DNA of 64,000 nucleotides from the NCBI RefSeq assembly GCF_963169125.1, contig NC_084794.1, positions 116,970,358-117,034,357 of the forward strand. Reading direction: 5' to 3'. This DNA comes from Humulus lupulus (taxonomy: Eukaryota > Streptophyta > Magnoliopsida > Rosales > Cannabaceae). Under the pieces are notes generated by a model that saw nothing but the letters and a program-made list of their open reading frames with translations, did not search any database and was not told the origin of the DNA. The translations under genes were made by a program, and so were the position numbers. Positions 11,518-22,665 of the stretch are shown one piece after another; the first letter of the stretch is position 1, and each line of letters starts with the position of its first letter.

Positions 11518-13334
11518 TGTTAGGGTTTTATGCCCTAATTAAAACCCAATTTCTTTGTAATCTCATTTTATTATCAATAAAAGAATACAAATTAGTTTTT
11601 GACTCGGTCAATCACTTTGCTCACATTTTTTATTTTCATTTTTTATTTTCACATAATCATATTTATAGTGACGTAATCACAATGGAATATAAATATGATT
11701 ATATGTTCAAAATAAGTTAGTCCTAAGATTAGTCAGTGCACATGATTTACACTAACTTTCCAATCTACGATATGTCCACTTACACATCACAATGTTATGT
11801 TCTTTCTAGAACATTAGCAAAGTAGATAAGATCGAATGTATTTGTTACATCGAACTGGGCTGATATTGACAGTTGATAGGATAAGTAAACATACTCTTAT
11901 TATCTATTCTAGTCATATCATATAGTTGACCATAGGTCAATTCAATCTCAATTCTGAGTGGTTGGTATTCTAACTGATTGTATTATTTGAGTTCTTTGAC
12001 TTGTTCGTTACCAGCTTACCCTACGGACTAGCACATGCTTACATCTTAGGAACTCGGTAGTATAATTGAGTGGGAGTGTTAATCATAGATATGAACATCT
12101 ATAGCTTCTGATGAAGAAGTGAAATGATGGTTTCTATTTAGTTTGGTTCAAGGTGCTAAATGATAGAGATCTCATTTCAGTAATTAATATTAGTTTACCG
12201 AAATATCATTTACAAGGACCTAAGTGTTTGAAGGATAAAATACAATGAGGAGTAAAACGGTATTTTAGTCTCATCTCATTGTAGACCGTCTATAGAGGAT
12301 TGAGTGACAATTATAGTTGTAACAATGGATAATTAATAAGGTATCTATATTTGTTATAGAGCATTCTATGAATTCAATAGTGCAATTCTGAGTCTTTAGT
12401 GGAGTCACGAGGAATTAATAAGTTAGTAAATTTATTTGTTAGATTTATGATAACTTATTGGAGTTTGATTTCATAGGCCCATGGTCCCCACTATACCTGG
12501 GATAAAATCATCTAGATAGTCTCAAGTAATTGATTTAATTATCACTTAGAATTATTAAAGTTGACCAGGTCAATTTTGGATAATTTCACAGAGTTATGTA
12601 ATTTTGAGAAGAAAAGAGAAATTATGGCAGATTTATTAATTAAGATAAATTGGTATCTAAATTAATAAATAATTTTAAATCAAGGTTAAAATTATAAATA
12701 ATTAGTTTGATAAAGGATTTAAATAATTATTTAATTAATTAAATCAATAAAAAATAATACAGGCTTTGATTTTAAGTCCAGCGGGCTTATAATCAAATGA
12801 GAAATTTCACGGGCCTAAAGCCCATGATAATTTTGACCTAGGGCTAATTATTGGCTATTATTTTATTAATTTTTTAATTAAATAAATGACATAAATGAGT
12901 CTATAAAAGGAATTTTAAGAGAATTTGAAAACACAAGTTGAAACACAAGTTTCTCATAGGTTTTAGATTCTCTCTAAACATAAGTCATTTTCTAAGCCTT
13001 ATTGTTCTTTTCTCTTCTTCTCTCTGTATCTATCTCATATGTTGAGAATTTCCCACTATAGTTTAGGTGATTATAAAGATACTTTGGAAGGCTATGAAGA
13101 AAATTGAAGATCAGTTCAGTTTTTTGGTAATACTCTGCAACAAAAAGGATACAAATAAGATTAGAGAAACTGAAGGAATGACTCATTCATTCTACTGTGT
13201 ATAATGTAAGTATTCTTATCATTATTTCTCTTTGACTTCAATTTTAGAAACATGTTCTAGGTTATCTCATATTAATTTGTTTAATATTAGATCTACATGA
13301 AAATAAATAAAGATCCTGTATAAGTTTCCCAACA
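11518..13334 (+). repeat. Angela-like Ty1/copia solo LTR (1817 bp), TSD CTGCA
   Basis: It starts TGTTAGGGTTTTATGCCC and ends AAGTTTCCCAACA. It is bracketed by a perfect 5-bp duplication, CTGCA, at 11513-11517 and 13335-13339. The start resembles LTRs of the Angela/BARE lineage, from family knowledge. No internal region is present, so it is a recombination-derived solo LTR inserted in the older Tekay-like LTR remnant. A TATA-like box lies at 12902. Confidence 0.88.
12902..12908 (+). promoter_or_regulatory. TATA-like box in the Angela-like solo LTR
   Basis: TATAAAA, followed by GGAATTTT, is located about 430 bases before the LTR end, a reasonable U3/R position. It is the best promoter candidate of this LTR. 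Confidence 0.5.
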
Positions 13335-13735
13335 CTGCAAACATATGTCAACAAACATATCTCAATCCATTCCTTGTCATCGAGCATAGTTGAGAGGTGA
13401 GTAGCCTCAATACCATTACAATCAGGAGAATGCCACCTTCCATACTTGAGTGGCCGCTCTGCTATTTCCATGACGACAATTGTGTATATTGCGCTTACCC
13501 AACATACGACTAGATGGGTACCCACATTTATAGAACCCTAGCAAGCGCAAAACAACATATTGCCTTCATGCATAGCAAGCATTCACAAAAATGCATTTTA
13601 CTTTATATAAGCAAGCATCCATAGCGTCACATTATATCTTATCCAGCAAGCATACACAGCGTGTTATGATTGGTTAAATACAAATGATAAGTGTTAAAAT
13701 ACAAGCAAGGTATAAATACTTGGTAGAATTCACAT

Positions 13736-14543
13736 AATGAAGATGATTATTTGAGCTTCAATTATAGGCACTTATAAAATGAAAATTTGGGTCCAAAGAG
13801 ATACATGAAAGTATCTATGGGTTCCCAAAAAGTTTGATGGAATTTACAAAATTTTTTGGGACATTTGGAAGTGTCCAAAGTCGTAGAGGGTGGCGATACG
13901 TTGCCACCCAAGAGGCGAGACATCGCCTAACAACTAGGGTTTCCAGAAACCCTAGCAGGCAACTCATCTCCTTCTGTATTACGTGGAAAATCGTAAATGC
14001 TCTAAATGATGTGTTTTTCAAGTGTAATTATATTGGTGAGACATAATGACGGCGCCTACTCTATATAAGGGTCAAAAATAGTGATTTGGAAGACTTGATT
14101 ACTCTCTCCAATCTCTCTACCCTCTCTCTCTAGCTCCAAGAATCTCTTGTTTTCTCCAAGAACTCTCCAAGAAAGTGCTTGAATTAGAGAGTTGAAGGCT
14201 TGTTCAACCTCAATCTTCATTTCCTCAAGAGAAGGCCTCAAGCATCAATGGTGGCTGAGAAATAGAGTATTAGGACAGCATTCTACAACGTGTATAAGCC
14301 TTGGTTTGTGTTTGTTTACTCAAGGGTTTGGTCAAGGGATTTTCTCAAAGTGATGATCTTGCCTAGGGTTTGAAGCTTCATCAAAGTTGAAGAACACAAT
14401 TTTTCTACTTGTGTTTGCATGTTCTTTCTCAATCTTTTTTAAGTCTCTGTCAATCCAAATTTTGTGTAGATTCTATTTCTTGTGGTGGTGTTATGTCACT
14501 CTCCCCCAACATTCTAATACTCTACAATCTAAGATAGCATATC
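13736..14543 (+). promoter_or_regulatory. LTR/leader-like sequence upstream of a copia gag
   Basis: A TATA-like TATATAAG at 14062 is followed by a pyrimidine-rich leader and then, about 480 bases on, the gag ATG at 14544. This is the layout of a copia 5' LTR plus leader. I could not find a clean tRNA-Met primer site or TG/CA ends, so the boundary of the LTR is unresolved. The inverted segment around 13885-13930 (GGCGATACGTTGCC and GGCGAGACATCGCC) may be part of the LTR. Confidence 0.4.
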
Positions 14544-15605
14544 ATGGAAGAATCTAACTCTCTTTCGGCATTGAAGTTCATTACTCAAGACTTTGTTAGA
14601 TTGGATAGGTTTGATGAGACTAACTTTGTTCATTTGCAAGACAAGGTTAGATTCTGGCTCACCGTTTTGAAAGTTTTCTATGACTTGGATAAAGACCTAA
14701 AAGCCTTGGAAGAGCCCAAGGAAGATGATACTCAAGAAGTTGTCAAAGAAAGGAAGAAGCGTGAAGAAGATGAATTGATTTGCAGGGGTCACATCCTCAA
14801 TGCCCTATCGGATAAGCTCTATGATCTCTACACCAAGACCAAGACCGCCAAGGAGATTTGGGAGGCCTTGGAAAAGAAGTACAAAGTAGAAGAGGAAGGT
14901 ACTAAGAAATTCCTTAGTACTCAATATATGGAATTTAAATTTTATGACGACAAACCTCTTCTCCCTCAAATTCATGAGCTGCAAATTATTCTGAATAAAT
15001 TGTCTACTCATAAAATTGTACTGTCAGAACAATTTCTTGTGGGTGCCATTATAGCCAAGTTACCTCCTTCATGGAGAGGCTATAGGAAAAAGATGCTCCA
15101 TAGAAATGAAGAGATTTCTTTGGAGGAAATTCTCAAACACTTGAGAATTGAGGATGAATCTCGTTCTAGAGATATGAATGAAGAGAAGTCCAATGGAGAG
15201 ACTTCTAAGGCCAATGTTGTGGCAAATCCTCCTAACAAGGGCAAATGAAATGGCAAGAACAAGGGCAAGGGTCAATAACCCTTGGGGCCCAAGAAGAATG
15301 AGGGACAATTCAAAAGTTCCAAGGGACATTACTTTGTGTGTGGTAATAATGGCCACTTTGCTAGAGATTGTAGGTTCAAGAGGAATCATAACAATGAGGC
15401 AAAAGTCAACTCAGCCCAAGAGGAGCTAGTGGCAACACTAAGTGAGGTTAATGCCATTCATAGAAAGGTGAGTGGGTGGTGGTATGATACTTGTGCCACC
15501 ATTCATATATCGTATGAAAGAACTCTATTCAAGACCTTTGAATCTTCAAAAGAAGGGCATGAAATCCAAATGGGAAATGAGATGTGGGCCCACATCACTC
15601 TTTAA
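14544..15605 (+). pseudogene. gag: Ty1/copia gag and start of protease, truncated
   Basis: The ATG at 14544 opens a 234-residue gag frame of the UBN2/Retrotran_gag type (motifs ICRGHILNALSDKLYDLY and IIAKLPPSWRGYRKK). After TGA at 15246 and a frame change, homology resumes at 15282-15605 with the nucleocapsid knuckle and the protease start. The knuckle reads YFVCGNNGHFARDC, so the first Cys of CX2CX4HX4C is replaced by Tyr. The protease motif reads WWYDTCATIHI where DSGA is usual, so the catalytic-loop Gly is also changed. No integrase or RT follows; the element is cut off here or broken by the LTR inserted at 15730. Confidence 0.82.
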
Positions 15606-16275
15606 CCCAGAGTAACCATCCCATAATTAAAATATAGCCACTCCCTCAAAACATGGCAAGTGGTCAAACCATTAATGTGACTTTTTGACATTTTAAGTAC
15701 TTTAGCACTCTTAAGTCATTTACACTTCTTGTAATGCCCTGAATTTCCTAATAAGGGTTAGGACCTTGATTAGGAGGCCGGGAGGGCCATAATTGATTTA
15801 TTATACTACTCAATGATTATGTGCATGTTTATGTGAATTATATTATAATATAATGTTATATACATGCATGTGGGTCCACAACTGTTTAGTAAACTGTTTT
15901 GGTAATTTGGGTCGTTTAGAGCATGATTGTGTATTTGGGTGCATTTTGTGGTTAGTGAATGAGATCCCATCATTATGGAGATACGTTCGAGCCTTTCGGC
16001 ATGAGACGATCATGAAATGCAAGTGTTCGGTCTAGTCATAACGGGTTTAAGTTCGGGGTGAGTCTCGGGGTGGTTTTAATGATTAGAGCATTACAGGGAA
16101 ATAAAGGATAATGGGATATGGATTATTGGTGTTTGAGAATATTGAGAATAGCAGGAATTGGAGAGTGTTAGTTATGATTAACGAAATAGGTGAGAAAGGA
16201 AGATTTTGCCCTTGGTGGCTGTTAAGGTTTTATTTTAGACTTAAGGGCATTTAGGTCTTTTCCCCCTAAAGGATT

Positions 16276-16282
16276 TATATAA
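16276..16282 (+). promoter_or_regulatory. TATA-like box in Tekay-like solo LTR
   Basis: TATATAA, followed by GCC, lies about 550 bases into the LTR in the same orientation. It probably marks the U3/R boundary about 30 bases downstream. Confidence 0.5.
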
Positions 16283-16699
16283 GCCATTAAGGCTGTAGAA
16301 GAGAAGCAAAAACAGAGTACCCTTCCTCCTTCTCTCCCGATGGTCTTTTTCCTCCATTTTCTCTCTAGATTTTCAAGCTTTGTTTGAGGAATCAAGCCAA
16401 GGAACCAAGCCGGGATAAGCTAGGGTTATGCTCCACCATTGAAGAGGGTGTGTTTCTGTGATTGAGGTGAGTTTTTAGCCATTAGAACTATAGATTTTGC
16501 TCTGTTTTCTGAGTTAAGTACCTAGTTTTTGAGTTGGAAAGTTGGGTTTCAATGGGTGTTTTGGCTAGGGTTCTTGGGGTTGTGATGCTTGGGGCATGTG
16601 AGGATGGTTTTTAGGTTCATTTGGGACTGAATTTGATGTTGGGAAGCTTTTTATTTGAGTTGGAAATGGTAGAATCGAAGGAGGAAATTTCTGTGCTGA

Positions 16700-16820
16700 A
16701 GGTAGCGCTACAGCGCCCAGTGTAGGGCGCTACAGCGCTACCTGCAGAGGAGGTGGGGCGATTTGTGGTTCTGAGTAGAGCGCTGGGGCGCTAGGAGGGC
16801 AGCGCTGTAGCGCTACACTG
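16700..16820. repeat. GC-rich palindromic segment of the Tekay-like LTR
   Basis: Repeated and mutually complementary GCGCTACAGCGC/AGCGCTGTAGCGC motifs form potential strong stems in otherwise AT-rich DNA. A similar GC-rich palindromic block occurs at the corresponding place in the related LTRs, at 38320-38440 and 20050-20170. Confidence 0.6.
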
Positions 16821-18045
16821 TTTCTTCAGAACCCTGTTTTAAGTGTTTTTAAGGGTTTTTGGCTCGGGGTTTCAATCCTTAAGGCCCGGTGTGAGAGTCA
16901 GAATCCCGTGATCCGTAAGGGGAAAGACCGGGTAAGCTGTGCAATCCCACACCGCCTGGGGAAGGTCAAGTGTGATGATTCTAAGACTGTGTAGGTATGG
17001 GACTACACAGTTGAAGATGGCTTAAATGGATTGATGGGTACTACCTATATCAACAAGATGCATCTTCTTTTCGGTAGCCCATCACTTGAGAACTCCAAAG
17101 TTGAGCGTGCTTGACCTGGGGTAATCTAGGGATGGATGACCTCCTGGGAAGTTTTCCCAGGAAGCATGCGAGTGAGGACAATGCATGCTGGAAAGACTCG
17201 TGTTGGTTTGTAGGGCCAGTCGTCATTCCAAAAAGCAGCCATAGTGACGTGGGGCGTCACACCCGGGATCGAATCTACTCACCGTGTGGGCATGTTTCGA
17301 GGTCCCGAGAGTGGGGTTTAGACCAAGACCCTATCATTGTTGATTTTCATTAATTAGAGATTATATTTGGTTATGACTAGGTGACTGCTAAGGGATTAAA
17401 GGATCGATCTTTCTCAAGGGTCGTTGTTGTTCTAATTCTCGCTCGAACCAGAGGTAAGAAAGCTGCACCCCATGTGTGACATGCATGGTCATTCTTGATG
17501 CATGTTGGACGTTTAAATGTAAACATTGATAGCATATTGAATGCTTAGCAATCTTGCTCATTTGCATATGGTTATTGTTGAGGCATGCTAGATGATTAAG
17601 TGTGATGCATGTGATGCACGAGAAACATGTGATTAGGGCATGCCATGAATGATGAATATGAGATTGGCCAGAGCATGAGTCTCTGTGTTTGTGCATGATC
17701 ATTATTATGCTAGAAACTGTTAAGTAAGCATGCTGAATGCCCCATCTTTGGATGTTTTGACATATGATATATGTTTGGTAGCAGTGCTTACTTGTGCATG
17801 GTACTGACTCATTAGTCAGAATTGGCAAAGGTGTTAGTATCAACTGTGAAGCCCTGACTCATTAGTCAGGTTCGGCAGTGGTACTGGGCACTGGTCACAC
17901 GGTGCTGGCTCATAAGTCAGGACGGCCTTCGCGTGTTCAACGCAAGCCAACAAAGATTAGATCTAATCAACAATCTACATTGGATGACTCAAAGAGCATT
18001 AATGCCGGACCGACCTCAAGTTCGATGAATACTATAAGCGCTTGT

Positions 18046-18398
18046 GTGACTTACCCATCAGTCACTCATCTGTTAAGTTAGAGACTTACCCATCAGTCTC
18101 TCATTTGTTCAAGGCTAGTGGCTTACCCAACAGCCACTCTTCTGTTTAAGCTAGTGACTACCCATCAGTCACTCATTTGGTTAGAGCCATTGCAGGAAAG
18201 CCCAGGTAACGGTGTCGTTACACGGCTATGGGAACCGAGCCCCTAGTGACTTATTTGGCAGTCACTCATTATGGTTTAACAGGACCTCAAAGTGATATTC
18301 ACTCATCTGATCAGAGCTATGAGCTCTGTATGATCATTTTGATCATCATATGCATGGCTTTGGGTGTTGAGCCCCATAGTGACTTGCTTGTTGGTCAC
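18046..18398. repeat. Array of small hairpin units with covarying arms
   Basis: Six units have 6-bp arms and a 7-8 base loop. They are GTGACT/AGTCAC (18046-18065), GAGACT/AGTCTC (18081-18100), GTGGCT/AGCCAC (18118-18137), GTGACT/AGTCAC (18154-18172 and 18246-18265) and GTGACT/GGTCAC (18379-18398). The first four lie 35-37 bases apart. Arm changes in units 2 and 3 are matched on the other arm. Confidence 0.75.
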
Positions 18399-19030
18399 TC
18401 AGAATGGTTTACCAGAACCTCAAGTGTCGAAACACTCATCTGATTAGGATTGACTTGATAGTCCTCCAATCAGAACGGCAGGATTTCTTATCCTGGATAC
18501 CCCAGCATTGTTTGAATTCATTTGCATGCTTGAATAAAGCTATGTTTGCTAGGCATGCCAGATATGACTTGATATCATGATATGACTGTTTATGAGCATA
18601 TGAGTTTTCTTGCTGGGCTTCGGCTCACGGGTGCTGTGTGGTGCAGGTAAAGGCAAAAGGAAGCTGGACCATCCTTGAGTTGAAGGGCTTAGGTGATGAT
18701 GTGTACATAGGCAGCTGCTCGACCAATACTTGGGCGAGGTTTGAGAGAGGAACTAGGGTTAAACCCTGTTTTGCCGCTTAGAACAGCCTATTGTAAATAT
18801 TTTCTTGTAATGGACCTTTAAATTATATTTTTGGGATCCCAATGTATATAGTAAACGTTCTAGTGAAACGTTACATCTTAATCGAAATTTTTAATCCCTA
18901 AACTGCTAATCATACTTAGTTACACATTTATGGCCAAATGACTCGATTATCGAGTTTAGCACTGTTTGCAATGTGCACTGTCGCGGTCCCTGGAGTTGGG
19001 GCGTTACACTTTTTAAACACTTACAAAATT

Positions 19031-21789
19031 TGTAACGCCCTACTTCCTTAGAGTCGTTACTAAGTGAGTTTAAAACGTGCACTTAACTTGCTAATCAAGG
19101 TTTTAAGACAAAAGTGTATTTAAACCATAAACAAAGTCTCAAAATTTAAACATATATCCATTCATTGAAAACTATACAGCATTTAACATTTGGGATCCCA
19201 AGATACTGTTTAGAAATGTTGACAACTCAAAAATATAATTAAAGTTGACTAAACGAAAAAATTAGGTTTAATACAAGCGTCTCCCAAAAATATCCCTGGC
19301 TGTGGCAGGCCAAAAATGTACGCATCGCCTCACACTCTCCGTACTCATGGTTGGTCGACTTTCCCCTTGTCCTTACCTGCACCATAGATCATCGTGAGCC
19401 GAAGCCCAGCAAGAAAACTCACACAAACAAATAACATATGCATTTCTTTCATTCAACATATAATCAAACCGCCAACAGGCTAAACACATACGGCCATGTC
19501 GTCCCATGTGCTTTACCAGGCCCTGGGTTCGCGGTCTACACCGTGAGGATATCCCAGGTATCCTATAGGGTCTCGTCCTGGCAACTCCCACTCTGTGTGG
19601 TAAACGTTGCTCCCGGCCCCTTTTCGTACTTGGCCTTGACGTTCTCGGCCTTCTCCGTTCCCGGCTCTTGCCGTTCATTCACATATATGAACACATAGTA
19701 TAACTAAACAAATACTTAAACACGTATAAACAAAATCAATGGGGCTATGCCCTGCAACATAATCATATAGGGTCGTGCCCTGCGACACAAGCTATAGGGT
19801 CTTGCCCTGCTCTACGGGTACAGCAGTTTTCTTACCTGTGTCCCGAGATTTCCAAGCACCAATGTCCCCAGCCTTAACTTAGTCACAACGTATCAACAAC
19901 ATCCACCCATCAAGTTCTAACCCATTAAATAGCTTTGGGTCATAATTCTAGTTTCCGGGACATTGAATTCTATCAATCCGGGTGATAAAATCCATCCCGA
20001 GCCTTAACTTTTGGATTCACGAGCCTAAAACCACCTTGAAGCCCAAAAACACACTAAGTGTCGCGGCCCCATGAACCCATGCCGCGGCCCGCCTCAACCA
20101 GAAACCCCCAACCCCAAAACAAGGCAGGGGCGCCGCGGCCCAAGCTAGGGTGTGCTGCGTGTGGCGTGCTGCCCCTTTGGCACACCCACATGGGGCCATT
20201 TTGTAATGAGCATGCCTTGGTGCTTGATCATTAGTCAAGTCTTGCACCAAGCAACTTCATGGGATAGGGTAGTGGCAGTTTTGTAATATTGCATATGTCT
20301 CCCAGACAAAAATCATATATGTTCCTGGGAAGACTTTATTTCCCTAGAAGGCTCCTTAGGGGGAGGTGACCTGGTGACTTAGGGAAGCACCATGGCCATC
20401 AGCAGATAGGGGCCAAAGCTGTGTACTCCCTTCCCCTATCAAGGCTATATATTAATGAAATAACATTTATCCATACTTGCTCCTGTGTATTTCCTTGTTG
20501 CTTATGTGTTACTTGTTTGTTACCTTCGTTGGGCCTTTGTGTGCCACTTGCCTTGTTGTGTGCTTTGTGTTGTGTGGACGTTCCTAGGAATGACTTGCTT
20601 TGTGCTTGCTCATACTTCGTTATTGCCCGTTGCATGTCCGAGATGTGTATGTGGCTAACCGCTGAGTCTGTTTGCCCGTAGGTGTGTGTTGTAGGCTGAC
20701 TTGCTAGCTTGAAGAGTCTGCAAGTGCCGCACGTTCCGTCTAGTTGGAATCCCCAAATAGCCGGCCCGTGACACTGCAGCCCCCCCTTCCTCTTGGCCAC
20801 CAAATTGTTCTAGAGGGTCGCGGCTCAACAAGAACAATGTCGCAGCCCAACCCTTCGAACCCAGAAAAATCCTCCATTTTCTCCACCAAAACCAAGCCAA
20901 TTTACCCCAAAATCAACCCAACAATCCAAATCATTCATCACAGAAGTTCTACTACAGTCTCAGCAACAAAACCTATCAAGAATTAACCCTAAACCTCATC
21001 TAAAACTCAAGAATGATTTCTCACTTAGCTCACATGCATAACTCTGAAATATCAGCATAAATTCAACATAATTCATCAAGTTAAGAGCTTACCTTTGCTT
21101 AATTGAATCTCTAAATTAATTTCCTAGGTTCCAAGCTTCTAGCCCCCAAAATCCCAGCTTTAAATCCTTAGTCTCTGGTTAGATTTCACCAAAATTCACC
21201 AAGCTTCTAAGAGAGAAGAGGGAACCGAGAGATAGAGAGAGAAACGGTCGGTTCCTTAGTTTCTAAGTGATTCCTCAATTTTGTTTTATTTTACTTAAGT
21301 TTTAAGGTTACCTCAAAGGCTTGGGGTACCAAAAACGTCCCCGATGGAAAAATGGTAAATTTCCCCAATATTCCCTCCTAAATGTTCTAACTTCAAATAT
21401 ATCTCCAAATATTTATTTTCATAACCCGATAACCCCATAGAACGTCTAATGTCTGAAATACCCCTCGACTCGCCCTGAGTCAGGTATTCAACCCCGTTGT
21501 GACTTTCTTGCTAAACAACTCCCTAGGACTGTCTCGGATCGTGCAACACAGATATATCACAAATATATCACAATATTCACAATTATTACATTTATGTCCT
21601 CAACGGGCTAAAATAACAAACATGCCCATAATAACCAAACGGGGCCCACATACATATTTAATTCACCTAAACATGCATCTTTAATCACATACTCATCAAA
21701 ATCCACATATAATAATATTAAATCACTTATTGCCCTCCAGGCACGCCAATCAATGCCTTAAGCCTTATTAGCAGATTTGGGACGCTATA
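19031..21789 (-). repeat. Tekay-like solo LTR in minus orientation (2759 bp), TSD AAATT
   Basis: The plus strand reads TGTAACGCCCTACTTCC at the left end and GGGACGCTATA at the right end, flanked by perfect AAATT duplications (19026-19030 and 21790-21794). On the minus strand it starts TATAGCG, so the usual TG has become TA. It carries the conserved CTTGCTGGGCTTCGGCTCAC block (rc, 19395-19414) and degenerate repeats of a GGGTCNTGCCCTGC type at 19740-19815. It is only 22 bp from the solo LTR at 15730-19008 and belongs to a different subfamily. A further LTR-like insertion appears to sit at about 20196-20773. Confidence 0.82.
20196..20773 (-). repeat. Possible small LTR-like insertion within the solo LTR
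   Basis: This ~580-bp segment interrupts the GC-rich part of the surrounding Tekay-like LTR. On the minus strand it starts TGTCACGGGCCGGC and contains an AT-rich TATA-like stretch (rc of 20443-20462) bounded by less AT-rich sequence. I could not define a target duplication, so its ends are approximate and the LTR/TRIM reading is an inference. ORFs here (20399-20803, 20421-20681) are not supported. Confidence 0.35.
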
Positions 21790-22240
21790 AAATTCCTCTA
21801 ACAATTAATAACTACCTATTATCTATTATAATTGGTCATTAGACTATTTAGAGAAAATTCAACTAAAAACTGTACTCTAATTTTTATATCATGCACAATA
21901 TTTTGGCACATACTATATGCATCATAGTCCTAAATATTTTATATGATCAATGTGTATCTTTAACACATATAAGCATAATCAGGTCCCCAAAATAAATTCT
22001 AGAATAGCCAAATAATTTATCTAAAATAATTCTAAGGCTCTAAAAGTAATTTCCATCATGATTATATATTTACACCAAAGTCTCTAAAGTCTCTAAAGAT
22101 TCTATCTAAGTGATCCACTCGCACTTCTTTTAATTAAAATGAGAAATATTGTTTTAAATTTCCAAAATACTAAAACACATATTTTATTTAATTTCACAAA
22201 AGTAAATAAAATAAAATAATTTAATCTTGGTTATTACATA
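21790..22240. other. AT-rich stretch, nothing recognised
   Basis: After removal of the two solo LTRs this joins to 15606-15729 downstream of the copia gag fragment. It shows only AT-rich unique-looking sequence and a short direct repeat (AGTCTCTAA, 22078-22100). No gene is seen. Confidence 0.5.
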
Positions 22241-22660
22241 ATTCATTAAAGTGGCGAGAACTTTTGTGCATCAAACCTAGATAGAATATGTGAACAATAT
22301 ATGTAGAAAGGAAAGAGACAGATTATAGTGGTTCGGCCACTAACGCCCTACTTTCACTTCAGTCATTATATTGATGGTGTATCTATTACAGAGAGTAAAT
22401 GCTCCTGGATATAATTTGACTCCCACCATTAATAGTTTTAGATTGTAGTATTTATAGGGGCAAAATAGTTGATAAGCATGATGGGACAACTCAGTACCCA
22501 ATATGGTATAATCTCTAAAGGGTGAGGATGTTTCTAACACTGTAGTCACCAAATCTGGCAATGATACTGGCACACTCCATTTGAGAGTAAGGCCTTACAA
22601 CATTGCCAATGGAGAGATATAAAAGTGGTGTATTGCAATTTTTAGCGAATCTTGACAAAA
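22241..22660 (-). repeat. Degenerate LTR-like relic
   Basis: The phrase ATTATAGTGGTTCGGCC (22324) closely matches one inside the Tat LTRs at 40538 and 55177. A minus-strand TATA-like CTATAAATAC (rc, around 22450-22459) sits ~120 bases further on, as it does in LTRs. Ends were not found, so this is a fragment or a diverged family. Confidence 0.4.
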
Positions 22661-22665
22661 TGAGA

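Larger units (their letters stand above)
9226..13735 (-). repeat. Tekay-like gypsy LTR remnant, split by two later insertions
   Basis: With the CACTA element and the solo LTR removed, the remaining pieces (9226-9265, 10952-11512, 13340 to about 13735) read as one LTR of the type seen at 19031 in minus orientation. It starts TGTATAACAACCC. At 11336-11386, on the minus strand, it carries a diverged form of the block CTTGCTGGGCTT...GCTCAC found in the other Tekay-like LTRs here. Short degenerate repeats containing AGCAAGCAT occur at 13565-13665. The right end is not defined, because I found no terminal CA with a matching duplication. Frames such as 11156-11422 and 13262-13525 are not real genes. 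Confidence 0.5.
15730..19008 (+). repeat. Tekay-like Ty3/gypsy solo LTR (3279 bp)
   Basis: It starts TGTAATGCCCTGAATTTCC and ends GGAGTTGGGGCGTTACA. The flanks CTTCT (15725-15729) and CTTTT (19009-19013) form a 5-bp duplication with one mismatch. Its ends and several internal blocks match the Tekay 3' LTR at 37330-39951. It has a TATA-like box at 16276, a GC-rich palindromic segment at 16700-16820, an array of small hairpins at 18046-18398, and the conserved CTTGCTGGGCTTCGGCTCAC block at 18609. There is no internal region, so it is a solo LTR. ORFs called inside it (17111-17353, 17388-17843 and others) are not supported. Confidence 0.88.

Noticed and set aside
17388..17843. 151-residue minus-strand ORF, Cys/His-rich
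   Set aside because: It lies wholly within a solo LTR, and the shorter LTR of the same family at 37330-39951 does not preserve the frame. The Cys and His come from GCATG/ACATG-rich DNA.
19373..19678. Arg-rich ORFs on both strands around 19373-19698
   Set aside because: They lie inside the minus-orientation solo LTR and overlap the conserved non-coding block; no matching frame exists in related LTRs.
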